From contig VDMD01000029.1 in NCBI GenBank assembly GCA_007026445.1, positions 248,001 through 312,000 on the forward strand: a stretch of 64,000 bases of DNA. The letters run 5' to 3'. The notes under the pieces are model-generated. The model searched no databases and was not told where the DNA came from. It worked only from the letters and a program-made list of their open reading frames with translations. Positions 34,678-45,905 of this stretch are shown here, piece by piece. The position numbers and the translations under genes are program-made. This DNA comes from Schizophyllum amplum. Its lineage: Eukaryota > Basidiomycota > Agaricomycetes > Agaricales > Schizophyllaceae. Within the stretch, counting starts at the first letter, position 1. Every line of letters begins with the position of its first letter.

Positions 34678-35752
34678 TTAGTCGAAGACGGGGAGGGCGG
34701 ACACGTCGATGGCGGACAAGGACACGGGGCGCACGGCCCTGTCCCGACCGCGCAGGTCATCCTTCCCCGCGCCATCAGAGATAAAGGCGGGCTCGTCGAG
34801 CTGCAGCTTGGCGAGGCCGTCACCGAGGCTCTCGCCCACATCGTCGCCGTCGATGACCGTCTCAGCCGTGGACTCGTCATCGGACGCGACCTCGCTCTCC
34901 TCCGCCTCGGGCCGCAACCAGTCCCCGTACCACCGCCCGAGGAAGATCTTGATGTCCGCGGTCAGACCGAGGTACTCGACGTTCCGCGCGAGCCCCTCCC
35001 ACTGGACGACGCCCTGGAGCAGACACTCCTCGATGAAGTGCGTGTGACCGAAGTACATCCAGTGCACGAGCAGGTGGAAGGATGTCGGGTCCGGTATGGG
35101 CAGGAAGAGCACGGGGTGGTCGGGCGTGGAGGGCATCAGGCGCGGGAGGCGGTTCGCGGGGACGTTGAGCGGGCCTGAGGGGCCGGTGTTGTAAACGGGG
35201 AGCTCCTCGGGGGTGGTGGTGATGAGGTCGAGCGGAGAGGCGCCGCTGAAGAGGCCGCGGAGGAAGCTCGAGTGGGCCGACAAGTAATCGATGTGCAGCT
35301 AGAGGGGGGGTCAGTCGGAAAAAGGGGGGATGCGTGGTATGTGAGCGCACCTTGAGCGATATGCGCGGCGCGAACTGCAGGGTGGGCTCGCTCGCTCGTC
35401 GCCCCAGACCGGAGGGGTTGTACGTGGTCGCGGAGGCCGGCATGATGTCGAAGGGGGAGCACGAAGTCGGCCCCCCGAAGAAGGATGCTGGGTTGAGATA
35501 TGGTACAGGGACAACTGGAGGTGATGTGAGCAAGGGGAGGGGGAGGGGGGAACGCGTTGTGCACTCACTTATAGTACAGTCCGCCGTGTCCGGCTGGTCC
35601 CAGTACTGGGATGCCAGGCCATGGAGCTGATCCATGATGTACTCCATGGGCACGTCCGCCAGCGACGGCGGGGGGAACGGACGCGGAACAAAGGGCGCCT
35701 CTGGAGTGCTGACGCGCTGCGCCGCACCGGAGGCCTCGGACGCGGATTGCAT
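34678..35752 (-). CDS. clp1: Clp1-like protein (clamp-cell / sexual development regulator)
   Basis: Three exons on the minus strand (35752-35569, 35514-35351, 35298-34678) give 323 codons, 322 residues. The order of segments matches basidiomycete Clp1 proteins, known in Coprinopsis and Ustilago as needed for clamp-cell formation downstream of the mating-type homeodomain proteins: APFVPRPFPPPSLADVP; the ADCTI strand; LHIDYLSAHSSFLRGLFSGA; PNRLPR-type Pro-rich loop; DHPVLFLPIPDPTSFHLLVH; WMYFGHTHFIEE; and WEGLARNVEYLGLTADIKIF followed by LGRWYGDWLR. The C-terminal fold resembles a divergent BTB/POZ-like domain (HIDYLSAHSSFLRGLF, then FLPIPDPTSFHLLVHWMYFG); this is my inference. The tail is acidic. 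Family members vary in number per genome, so the clp1 symbol here means Clp1-like. Confidence 0.8.
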
Positions 35753-37852
35753 TGTGAGGGAAGTGAAGAAATGGCCCGTGGGCTTTTAGAAAGAGAGACG
35801 AGAAGAAGTAAGGGGGGAGGCAAGCGGTACGGTACGGTACGCTACGGTGGCGTGGGACGTTCGTCGGTTGGGGCGTAGGAGGCAGGGCGCTCCGGGCGGG
35901 CGACGCTTTTATTCCGGCGCGGCGGTACATCAGATCTGGCTGCCAAGGGGCGGCCACACTTTGATTGTTCCAGTTGGTAATCGACTCTTATTGTCTTTCC
36001 AGCCTCGCGGCCTCGCGCCGTCCTTGCCTCATTGGATCTGTCACCGTGACGTGAACGAGTTCGGTTTCCCCCGCATACCCATTGCGAACTACAGCCGATG
36101 CCTCCGTAGCCTTGCCGACACCGTCGTGGACGACTCGGAGAACAAGGTGGTCGATCTCTATTGACGCTTCGCGAGTACAATGGACCCACGTGGGCGCCCT
36201 CGAGTATACAACGCTCTCACACCCTGTTCAAGCACATCGCCGTCCATCAGCACCTCCATCGGGAAGGTTTATCACTCCTGCGCCCCAGCTCATCGCCCCC
36301 TCGACGCCGCCATCAGACCAGCAAGCGCGATCGCACCCCCAACCGCACGCTCGCCGGCCACTGTCGGCCCAAAAGCCGCCAGCTGCGCCATCTCTCAACA
36401 AGGCGCGGCGCGTCGGACGCACAGACACGAGACGCTAGCTGATTCCGCCCGCAGAGACCTGCAGAAATCAGAGCAACATGATCTGAACATGCATCGTCCT
36501 GGTTCCTCGCGGGAGAAGCACCATGTTGATCGACTTTGCTAGGAGCTTGTCACTTGACATGAAGACCTGCCTTTTGCGGCACGAAGACAAGGCCGAGCTG
36601 TGCCACCCATCGACGCTTGCGGGCTACGCAATACGACGAACTCGGTAAGCCGAGGCTTCTGTCGAAGAATAGCGCGTGTATAATCTATACAGAAATTGCT
36701 TCCTCTGCTCCCGCGGCTCGAACGCCCAAGCTGACTACCGGTGAGCACGTCAGGCCAGAAAACAGACGAGGGCCTCCTCCTACTCGATGGAGAAGCCACA
36801 TACAGCGTGCTGATTTCATTTACTGTACTCGCATGGCCAAGAACTGAAAGTCTAGCGGACTCCGTGAGAAGGACCCTAACTAAAAGGATTTTCGGGGGAT
36901 GCAATGAGCTCGTTGAGGACGGTGGCGAGACGTAAGTGAAGGGGCCTGATGATTTCACTCCGTGAGGGCGCATGGACGCCATGAGAAGCAAACCTGAGGA
37001 ATGGAGGGGACCCTGCGCGGGGGACGGCAGCCAAACTGTAAAAAACTGAGGTGCGCAGGCTTACATAGCAAGGAATGCAGAGACGTGAGAGAGATAACCG
37101 TGGTGGAAAAGACTGCCGTAAGGTGGAATTTGTGCAACGGAACTACCGGCATGATTGGCAGTGATGATATGCAGAACGCCGCGTCACGAGAGCAATTGAG
37201 AAGAACCGCTGCTTTCCTTTCTGAGGAGAGAACAACGATGGCTCGGGACACAGCCGACCAGCAGCCGACGCAGGCTCAGCGGGCCTTTCAAGACCACACG
37301 CAGAAGCCGCAAGACCACGGCGCCACGTGAGTCAACAAACATGCAAAGAGCCTAGCCTGTGAATATTCCCATGCGGGAGCAAAGAGGGCAACAAGGCTTA
37401 GGGTGCGAGAACAGCGGTGACTATGTTGAAGATATCTCCTGGTCTATCGGCGAGATGAGTTGGCGAGCGGCCGCTGGCGGAAACTGAGGAGCGATCCCAT
37501 TGGAGCCTCGCAGATTGTCTCTGGGAAGCTTTCCGAGAGTGAGACTGGAGGTACAGAGTAAAGCGAGCGCGAAGAGTTCGGAAGTCGTGGCTGGCAGGCT
37601 GCGGCTGAGGACCTGTCTTCGCTCTTGTCATGCAGTCCACCAGTTTTGCTGACATGCTATACGAGATTGACGGAAGCCCCGTCAGCACTCGACGACTAGG
37701 AAAAAAGGCTATGAGGCAAGCTGGACTTGAGAGTGCAGGAGAAAGAGAGCATCCGGACGTCCGGACCGCGCGCGATCAACCATGCATTGTTCGTCCAAAT
37801 GTGGAAGTACAAACCCCTGTCTAGTTTTTCTTCATTGTGATCGTCAACGGCC
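35753..37852. other. 2.1 kb with no supported gene
   Basis: Contains the Clp1-like promoter (with a small GGTAC repeat at 35828-35848) and the RPF2 promoter. Open frames at 36082-36542 (+) and 36539-36991 (-) lack motifs, good starts or supported introns. G+C falls from about 36500 onward. It may hold a lineage-specific gene or an old transposon remnant, but I see no positive evidence for either. Confidence 0.4.
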
Positions 37853-39016
37853 ATGCTACGAACAGTGTGCGTATATTCCCCCCTCGGACGGTTCACATAT
37901 ACTGTGAACGGTTATATGCGGGATGCTGATAGTCTTCCTCCAGAAAGCCCAAAAATGCTCGATCGAAGCGCGCGCTGGAGGCGCGGGCACCGAAGCAGCA
38001 GGAAGATGCGCGGACTGCCGTGTTTGTGAAGGGGACGCATACGGGGGATGTGTTGAATAATGCGATGAAAGACCTGGTGTGTACTCTGTGCATACTTTGT
38101 CACCGCTATTCGCTCACAGGGGTACAGATGGCGCTGAAGCGTCCGGATTCCATCTCCTTCTCCAAAAAGAATGTTGTGCATCCCTTCGAGGCGCAGGGCG
38201 CGCAGTCATTGGAGTTTTGGGCGCAAAAGAACGATGCGAGCGTCTTTGTTGTGGGGCAGACGTCCAAGAAGCGGCCAAATAATTGACGTTGGTGCGCATG
38301 TACGACTACCGGGTGCTCGACATGATCGAGGTTGGCGTCGACAAGTTCGTGCCGATGAGCGAGTTCAAGGTGCGTCCCCCCTCCTTGACCACATCTCATC
38401 TGGACGCTAACAACCTCATCAGAGCCCCAAATCGACCCCAGGCCACAAGCCATTGATGCACTTCGCCTCAGAGCTGTTCGACACGCACCCGCGGTTCGTG
38501 CAGCTCAAGTCGATGCTGATGGACTTTTTCAACGGCGAGGAGATCGACTCCATATGCCTCAAGGGCCTCGAGCACGTCATCAGCGTATCCTGCGGGCCGA
38601 CGCCCGCAGGCCTCAACACCACCGCATCCGCTGACCCCTCCACCTCTTCCTCCTCCGCCGTCCCCGAACCGCTCCCGAAGGTTCACCTCCGCGTATACAC
38701 GACGAGGCTGCTGAACTCGGGCACGCGCGTCCCTCGCGTCGAGCTCGTGCCGATGGGCCCCTCGCTAGATCTGTCGCTGAGGCGGCACACGCCCCCGGAC
38801 GCGGAGCTGATGAAGCAGGCGCTGAAGCGGCCCAAGTTGCGCCAGCAGGACGTGGCGAAGGGGCAGGGGAAGAAGCGGAAGAACATGGAGGTGGACGAGA
38901 TGGGCGATTTGCGCGGGCGGCTGCATGTGGGGAAGCAGGATTTGGAGAAGTTGCAGACGCGGAAGATGAAGGGGTTGAAGGAGGGGAGGGAGGAGAAGAG
39001 GCAGAAGACGGAGTGA
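37853..39016 (+). CDS. RPF2: Ribosome production factor RPF2 (Brix domain), one missing base
   Basis: Four exons: a 14-base first exon (MLRT plus two bases), 37944-38076, 38128-38369, 38423-39016. Rpf2 joins Rrs1 (at 12644) to deliver 5S rRNA, L5 and L11 to the pre-60S subunit in the nucleolus. The start rebuilds MLRTVKPKNARSKRALE, the family hallmark, across a 77-base intron. The Brix core follows: TAVFVKGTHTGDVLNNAMKD, ALKRPDSISFSKKN, HPFEAQGAQSLEFWAQKND, VFVVGQTSKKRPNN, LTLVRMYDYRVLDMIE and LMHFASELFDTH, then a Lys-rich C-terminus. At 38284 the frame breaks between KKRPNN and LTLVRMYD because a T is missing from a TTT run. Adding one base makes the coding length 984, a multiple of three (327 residues). 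Probably a sequence error. Confidence 0.93.
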
Positions 39017-39259
39017 GGGAGGTGTACTTTTCTGTGTATCTGCTGTGCTTTTTTGTGCTGTATCTGTCTGTCCTGTATGCGATCCATGTCTGCTCGATAT
39101 TGAGGTTGAACTGGCGTTGAAGTCGGCGTTACACGTGACTATCGCGTCCTGCAGCGTCATCGCACCTTGTCTTTCTCTGTTCCCAACTCCCATCATCACA
39201 CACGGTAGTAGACTGCCAGTCCTACCGCCAAACTTAAACAGCAATTCTGTAACGTCCAC
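39017..39259. other. Short intergenic region RPF2 - ARPC1
   Basis: Holds the RPF2 3' UTR and ARPC1 promoter. Nothing else was recognised. Confidence 0.4.
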
Positions 39260-40529
39260 ATGGCCCCCGAAGTCTACAATATCGCGCAGGCGCCCATTAC
39301 GGCGCACGCGTTTAACGCTGACCGCTCTCGTGCGCCAATTCCATCTCTCATTCCTCTACCAGCTGACATCTCTGCTCAGAGGTCGCCGTGTCCCTCAACT
39401 CTAACACCGCGCAGATCCTGCAGCGCTCTGGGAACGAGTGGACGGCGATTGAGACGCTGTCGGAGCACGACAAGCTGATCACGTCCATCGACTGGGCGCC
39501 GAACTCGAACCGGATCGTCACCGCGTCGCAGGACCGGAACGCGTACGTGTGGCAGGAGACGCCGGACCCGGAGACGGGGCGGCTGGTGTGGAAGCCGACG
39601 CTGGTGCTGCTGCGCATCAACCGCGCGGCGACGGTCGTGCGCTGGAGCCCGAAGGAGGACAAGTTCGCGGTGGGGAGCGGCGCGCGGGCGATTGCGATCT
39701 GCTCGTTCGACCCGGAGAACAACTGGTGGGTGTCGAAGCTGCTGAAGAAGCCGATCCGGTCGACGGTGCTGTCGGTGGACTGGCACCCTAACAATGTGCT
39801 GCTGGCTGCGGGCAGCGCGGATATGAAGGCGCGCGTCTTCTCTGCGTACATCAAGGAGGTCGACGAGAAGTGCGTGCATACATATATATTTCTTGGATCG
39901 CGCTGATCGTACATCGTCTGCAGGCCCGCCCCACCGTCTGGGGCAGCAAGCTGCCGTTCAACACGCTGTGCGGCGAGTACGCGTCCCCCGCGGGCGGCTG
40001 GGTGCACGGCGTATCCTTCGCCCCCTCCGGCGACGCGCTCGCCTTCGTCTCCCACGATTCGTCCATCTCCGTCGTCTACCCGGCCTCCAACGCCATTTAC
40101 AACATCCGCATCTCCTCGCTGCCCTTCGTCACCCTCGCGTGGACGTCTGAGAACAGCGTCGTCGCGGCCGGGCACGACTGCCACCCCGTCGTGTTCCAGG
40201 GCGACGAGGCGCAGGGCTGGGCCGGCGCGGGCACGCTCGACGATATGAAGAGCATAGCGGCTGGGGCTGGGGCGGCGCGTCCGGGCCGCCTGAACTCGGG
40301 AGCGTTCAATGTGTTCAAGAGTGCAGACTCACGCGGGCAGGCGGCGGCGGCGGGCTCGCAGGGCCTGACGAAGCTGCCGACCGTGCACCAGAACACGATC
40401 ACGAGCGTGCGGCTGTACGACCCGAGTGGCGCGCAGGTGAGCACGAGCGGGGTGGACGGGAACCTCGTCATCTGGGACGCGACGAATGTGACCGTGCTCG
40501 AGAAGCAGATGGCGGGGATGCACATGTAG
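39260..40529 (+). CDS. ARC40: Arp2/3 complex subunit 1 (ARPC1/Arc40), WD40 propeller
   Basis: Three exons (39260-39329, 39380-39869, 39924-40529), 388 residues once one base is restored. ARPC1 is the WD40 subunit of the Arp2/3 complex that nucleates branched actin at cortical patches and tips. Repeats seen: [40 protein letters not shown] with [47 protein letters not shown] with [34 protein letters not shown]; and [20 protein letters not shown], ending GNLVIWD. At the second splice (39869/39924) the phases disagree unless the CCCC run at 39929-39932 is read as five C, which restores [14 protein letters not shown], as in the family. A weaker GTGCAT donor would give [11 protein letters not shown] instead. 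Confidence 0.93.
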
Positions 40530-40799
40530 AGATGAGATTTTGGGGCGAGTGTCAGCGAGGCTCTCCGACGATGATGTGTACTTGTGTCCCCGTCCAGAGT
40601 ATAGGGCGTAATCCGCTTGTCCATAACATCACCTTGACAATCATCAAACAAATCGAAGTACTCAGAATTGTATGACTTGAAGCAAGCACCATCACTGCGT
40701 AGTATGTTGTTGGTCGGACGGTCGTTTCGGACGACGCGAACGCGACACGGACCCAAAGGCAGCCGGTGCACATTGGCGGCGACTTCTGCGCTTAAAAAT

Positions 40800-42560
40800 C
40801 GAAGCCATGACACGTCGTGCGCGTCGAGGAAATGCATGTCCTCAGCAGGTCCTCATGCCTCAACCACTGCGATTCCGCTCGATTCAATTTCGGGCCACAA
40901 GTCACTTGGTCGCAGGACTCAATTCGTATCCTGATCAGGTATGCACGACAGTTGGCTCCATCTCCGGGAAGACCAAGCTGGCGAGGGTCGGAGTGTTGGA
41001 TGGTCTCGGGCACCCGGCAGTCTCGAGGGAACCGTCGAGTCGGTCGGGAGTCGACGGCCTCAGTCTGTTACGAGTCCTGTTCGAATGCAGCATGCCAAGT
41101 GCACATCTGAGTGAGGAGGTTGCAAATGCGGCGCGGCCGGTCAGCGCACAGCGTTTGTTGGCGGCAACTTGTCGAAGCGCGCAAGACATAAGTACGCAGC
41201 GGGGTCCACCAATGCGCCATTTGGCGTGTAAGCTTCTTCTGAGCTGCCGTGGGTGCTGCCGCGCTCTCAGGGAGCGTGCTCCGCAGGTCGGGTTTTGGGT
41301 AGCGAAGCGGTGGAAAAGCCAGCAGCGGCTGCTTTGACGGCGTTTTCGTTTCCCGCGACGTCGCTGTGGCCGGGCATCCACGCGACATGAAGTGCTCAGG
41401 ATTGGGCTTTTGACAAAGAGTTGGGGCTTTTCGCGGAGAGCCTGTCGTACCGAGTGGTGCAAGGCGCTGGTCGAGTATTTGCCCAGCTAGGGGCACCATT
41501 CGGACACCGCACGAATGACGGCTTGGTTGTCAAGCAGAGTGACCACCCGCTGCACCCTTGCAGTCCCTCGCGCGATATGTCCAGGGCGAGCAAGGTGGCC
41601 GAGGTGGCCGAGACGTCTGCCTCGAAAACCGTCGCTCGTCAAGACCTCCGCCGCGCCTCCGCTGCTGTCGTGTCCCGGGTTGGCTGAATAAGTACAGTGT
41701 CCGTACATCCACGTCGAGTGAGATCCAGCGTTCGATGCCCTCCGCTCGGCTTGCCTACACGGAACACGTCAATAGGCCCTCCACGACGGGCTGGCGCTGG
41801 TCGGATCGATGATCTCGACGTCGCGGATGCACGGGAAAGCGCTCAATATCTCGTGTAATGAGTCGCCATGCCAGTGACGCAGGAGGTAGTGCGCACGGTG
41901 CGAGCGCGCCGCGGGTACAGACTGTGCAATTGGGAGCGAGGTGAGTCGGCTGCAGGCCGGCGTGATAGAACAGCGCGTCCGTGCGATGGTGCGGAGCGCA
42001 TCCGTGATGAATGGGACTACTTGAGGGCTGCATTGCGCTGCAACCGCCGCGCAACGCTCACCGAGGCCGTGAGGCTTTTGCCCCACGATATCCTGCGCAC
42101 CGGTTCGTACCACACAGTACAGCCAGGAATCATTTTCGGCGTAATCAGCCAGACGTATAGCTGAGGAGTATGTCGGTGAGGTGGGACGCGCCACAGCGAG
42201 AGTGGAGGTTATGTCACCGCAGGTCTTGGCGCGCTTGACCGGATGTCTCCATTGAAGCCATCTGTAGGAGACAATGCCGAGGTGGGAGGCGGTGTCGAGG
42301 GCTGTATGGTGATGCCTTCCAGCACTGGGGGAGAGCTGATGTACGCGCAAAGCGCAGGCTGCAATTTGGCAATATCGGAACGACATGTAGGAGTTTGCGA
42401 GCAAGGCGAACGCGTAGAGCAGGTACAGAGTTGGCGACAGGGGGAGTCCATGAGTGACGCCCATGCTGGCGGCACGCGAAGGAGGGATGAAATCGTCGAA
42501 GTTGAGCGTTCGTGCTGCGGTCGACAAGGAAGTTGGCAGTTATGTACTATGGATACAGTG
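40800..42560 (-). mobile_element. Decayed 5'-truncated non-LTR (LINE) retrotransposon: RT, RNase H, C-terminal part
   Basis: Read on the minus strand, pieces of a LINE polyprotein occur in the correct order but in different frames. At about 42520 a reverse-transcriptase segment with GLPLSPTLYLLYAFALL corresponds to the usual QGSPLSP-LYLFYNADLL. Next come thumb-region pieces near 42000 (TDALFYHAGLQPTHLAP, then SLHEILSAFPCIRDVEIIDP). Near 41600 are RNase H strands (VVTLLDNQAVIRAV), and near 41390 HVAWMPGHSDVAGNE, the classic RNase H end. Finally near 41110 comes NLLTQMCTWHAAFEQD, matching the LL-QLRTGHAPLN block found after RNase H in fungal LINEs. The RT catalytic YxDD box is not recognisable and many frameshifts exist, so it is dead. 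The endonuclease and RT fingers are missing: the element stops beside the DAD3 3' end. Boundaries are approximate; no target-site duplication or poly-A tail could be fixed. Confidence 0.75.
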
Positions 42561-42572
42561 ATGATACAGTGT

Positions 42573-42983
42573 TCATTGGCCTTCTGCGGCGGCGCGTTCG
42601 TTGATGACGCCCCAGGCAGAGGCACGAAACTACAGCGTTCTGAGTAGGATGAGCGATCAATACGGCGCACACGCACCAAGGTCATAACGAATCCCATCTT
42701 CTTCTCTAGCGCGCGAAGCTGACCGATCAGTGCTGCCTGATCCTGCTCGTGCGTCAGTTCACGCATTATCTCTGTGATCTGCGAGGAGGTTAGATTATCG
42801 TCATTGAACAATCGGTGAGCGCACCTCCTTCATCCTTCGCGAGAGCTTCGCATACTCCCACAGCACCTCTGACTCGGTTGAGGTCAAGCTTGGGTGGTTC
42901 GTGTACGGATTTGTGGTGTACACATCCTGTGAGGACCCATCCGAGGACGCAGAGAGCGCGGATGGTGATGGGGGAGAAGACAT
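42573..42983 (-). CDS. DAD3: DASH/Dam1 complex subunit Dad3
   Basis: Three exons on the minus strand (42983-42825, 42778-42677, 42629-42573) give 106 codons, 105 residues. Dad3 is a small helical subunit of the DASH ring that couples kinetochores to microtubules. A Ser-rich N-terminus leads to NPYTNHPSLTSTESEVLWEY, then AKLSRRMKE, ITEIMRELTHEQDQAALIGQ, LRALEKKMGFVMTLF and RASAWGVINERAAAEGQ. The pattern 'NPY-NHP-L---E-EVLWEYAKL' with 'LR-LE-KMG-V-TLF-AS-W-VINE' is that of basidiomycete Dad3. Introns are 46-47 bases with GTGCG donors. The gene is intact although a dead LINE lies directly downstream, so the insertion seems to have spared the coding part. Confidence 0.82.
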
Positions 42984-43525
42984 GGGGAGGACAAGGTGCG
43001 ACCGGGGAGACGCCACAAAACGGCAGACTCCGATCCGGGGTCAGCATGGGTCAGCCTGAGGTTCAACCGCTCTTCACCTCTTCCCGTCCAGGTCTTCCGT
43101 CCCGTGCGCCATGTTCTCCATTCACTCTGCTCACGATGCCCCTTGTCGTTCTGCTCTTCTTCGTGGACCTGGTATAGGCCGGCGTGCGGGGGTGTGCGAG
43201 GTGCCGCCCTGGCCGGGAGTCCGATGGCGTAGTGCGCTGCCGCGAAACTTTATCACGCTTACCCTTGTGCTGACGATATTTGCAGAGAACCCGTTGTAGG
43301 ATGCAGCTGCTGCGTTGAGCACCTATGGATCCATGCCAGTCCCTCCACATCCCCTTTCCTTCAGGCTGCGCGGCGTTGGAGGCTTGGAGCCGGCGATCGT
43401 GTATGCGGAGATCGGGACTCGGACCGCATCTTGCGTCGGCATTTCGGCATCCCACCTGACCTGGCTGGACGCGCCGCTTGTTGATTTTGTACGGTTGTTT
43501 GGCAAGGCCCTTATCTCAAACCGTC
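42984..43525. other. Divergent intergenic region DAD3 / unknown gene
   Basis: Promoters for both flanking genes must lie here. A short hydrophobic frame on the plus strand (MPLVVLLFFVDL at 43136-43171, followed by a GT-AG-like 109-base gap) hints at a possible small membrane protein, but its second exon cannot be identified, so no gene is called. Confidence 0.35.
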
Positions 43526-45905
43526 ATGTCGACCGCCTGGAATATTGCGCTGCCCGCGCGCAGAACGTCAATGGCGACGTCCGACGGCTTCCCGTCGCCG
43601 CCTTCCGTCTGGTCCGACAGCCTCCACAGCCGCTCAAATTATTTTTCCTCCCCCCCGCGCTCGTCGTCGCCCCCGACGTCGCCCATGACTTCATACTCGC
43701 ACTTCGACTCGGCGCGCATACAGTCCAGTCCCCTCGCGTCCGACTACAAGACACTCGGAAACGCGATTGGTCCGAGGCGCGGCGGCATCGGAGCAGCACA
43801 GAAGCCTGCAGAGGGCAAGATAACCCTGCCCAGCTTCCGGACCATGTTCGGCGGGGACGACTTGCCACCTCTGACGACAAGCTCGACGTCCTCTGGATAC
43901 TACGCAGACGACAGCATGATGGATACGGACGAAATGCGCGAGAGCGTGGACCCGCAAGGATACGACTCAGTCTTTTTCTCCGACGAAGAAGAGGGGGACG
44001 GTATGCGAGAGGACGAAGAAGAAGAGGATGAGATTACGGGGCTGGCGTATCGACGCACGTCGTACTTCCAGACCTCCGCTGAACGCGGACGCTGGCGGTA
44101 TGAACCCGTTGTACCCCGGTCAGCAGCACATCAGCCACGCAAGTCGGAACCATCAATCACCATACAAGCTGTCGAACCCCCTTCCTCATTCGCACGCCCC
44201 GCCTCCGAACCAGCTCCCGCTACCGTCGCACCTCCTCCCTTCTTGCTCGCCCAGCCTGCAGCAATCCCAGCAGACGACTCCCAGCCTGAGTCCCCTTCAT
44301 CGCCCATAGCGGAAGCCGCCCCGAGCCTCTCAATATCACGAGAAGTAGACATTGCTGACTTCGCTCAGATCGATGATCCAATGACCCCCTCCTCCCCGGT
44401 ATTGCCTCCCACCTCGACATTATCACAGCCCGAGCTTGACCCGGTATCACCACTATCGCTATCACATCAAAGCGATGCAGCATCCGCCGCCCCGGAAGAG
44501 TCTCGTGAGGAGGGAATGGCTTTGGATTTGGAAACCGCGAAGATCCCTGACGCAGACTTTGCTATGGTGCGTTGTCCTGTCGTGCCGTCACTGCATGAGC
44601 TCATCGGCATTTTTATAGACCGAGTCAGTAGACTTGACCATATCTATTCGAACGAGGGCGGAAGCCAGCCTTGCGGAACGAGCAAAGGAGGATAACATGC
44701 AAGACGAAAACCAACCTGCCAGCCCCGACTCGTCACCACTTTCTCCCGCTTCTCGTCAAAGCCTGTCTGCGACCACGAAAACCAACGCAGATGGCCCATC
44801 CAAAGTGCCCGTCGGCGATAAGGAGAACCATGTCCATGACATCCTTCCCTGCCCCGCCAAGCGAACTAAATCACGATCTCCCATGCTTGCCTGCGACTCG
44901 AGCACTTTGCCGTCTGTATCGACGCCTCCTCTGACCGACAGGAAAGACGTGGTGGTCGAATCCATGCCTGCCGTTGAACCTACGCCTGCCAAGGACGAAG
45001 CTAGGGAGCTGGCGGAGGAGCTATTCCCTGATTTTGCGTCTTCGTCGGAGAAGCGGAAAACAGACGATGCCGAATCTGGCCCGTTGCGCAAGCGTTCACG
45101 ACAGACGCTTTCTCCCGCTCCAGAGCCAGCGCTTCCTACAGTACCAGAGCGAGCAGCCTCGCCACTCTCAGACGATGAAGAGGTCCCGCCACCCCCGAAG
45201 AAGTCGACCAAGTCCCGCACGAAGAGGCGTCCGTCCAAATTCGCAAGAGAAGTCAGCGCAGCGGCAACATCGGACGGCGAGGCAGACGAGCCCGCACCCA
45301 AACCCCAGCGACCTCGCGCCAAGCGCCGCACGACTCTGGAGAAGCTCTCCGACACGACGTTCGCGGACCAGCCGTCGTTACCGCCGTCCACGTACAAACG
45401 CGCGAGAGCCTCTCCGCTCCCGCCGCCGGTGCAGCAGGGCCCGCACCCGGACGACGAGGCGCGGGGCCTGCTGATCCAGAGCATGGCTGCGTCTCGCGCG
45501 TCGTCGCAGACGCTCACTGTGCTTCGCCGCGCTGTGCTCGAGGCGTGCCCGCACCTGCTGGAGAAACAGGCGGAGGATGCGTGGCATGCGGAGTTCGCTG
45601 GCGTCCTGGAGCGGGGCGCGCAAGAAGGAGGCTTGTTCGGGAAGGTGGAAAGCAGCTATCAGGTGCGTTTGGATGTCTGTATGTGGATAAGAGGCTGATG
45701 AAATGGTCTACAGGGCGACGGCAGCCGTGCGATGGAGGCGCAGTGGTTTTACGTGCCCGAGCGGGATCCGGACCAGGAGCGGGCGGGGCTGATGAAGATG
45801 ATGTTCCCGCGCCTGGCGAAGCGGAGCGAGACGAAGAAGTACAAGCAGTACTACTACGCACCGCTCGCGCGCATCAATAAGTGGGATCCGGAGGATGCGC
45901 TTTAG
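43526..45905 (+). CDS. Large Ser/Pro-rich nuclear-like protein with conserved C-terminus, unknown
   Basis: Three exons (43526-44566, 44619-45662, 45714-45905) sum to exactly 759 codons, 758 residues. The first two thirds are low complexity: Ser/Pro, acidic runs (SDEEEGDGMREDEEEEDEI) and stretches such as PPPPKKSTKSRTKRRPSKFA that look like nuclear localisation signals. The last 160 residues look folded: LTVLRRAVLEACPHLLEKQ, AEDAWHAEFAGVLERGA, LFGKVESSYQ, then across the last intron AMEAQWFYVPERDPDQERAG, LMKMMFPRLAKRSETKKY and KQYYYAPLARINKWDPED. I do not recognise a named family. A nuclear, possibly DNA- or chromatin-associated protein is a guess from composition only. Confidence 0.75.

Noticed and set aside
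35828..35848. Short tandem GGTAC repeat upstream of the Clp1-like gene
   Set aside because: Only three or four units; too short to call a functional or variable repeat.
36539..36991. 150-codon minus-strand open frame
   Set aside because: Ser/Pro-rich, unsupported; treated as random in an A+T-richer intergenic region.
43136..43300. Possible small membrane protein starting MPLVVLLFFVDL
   Set aside because: A GT-AG gap can be drawn, but the second exon stops within a few codons and no family is recognised.
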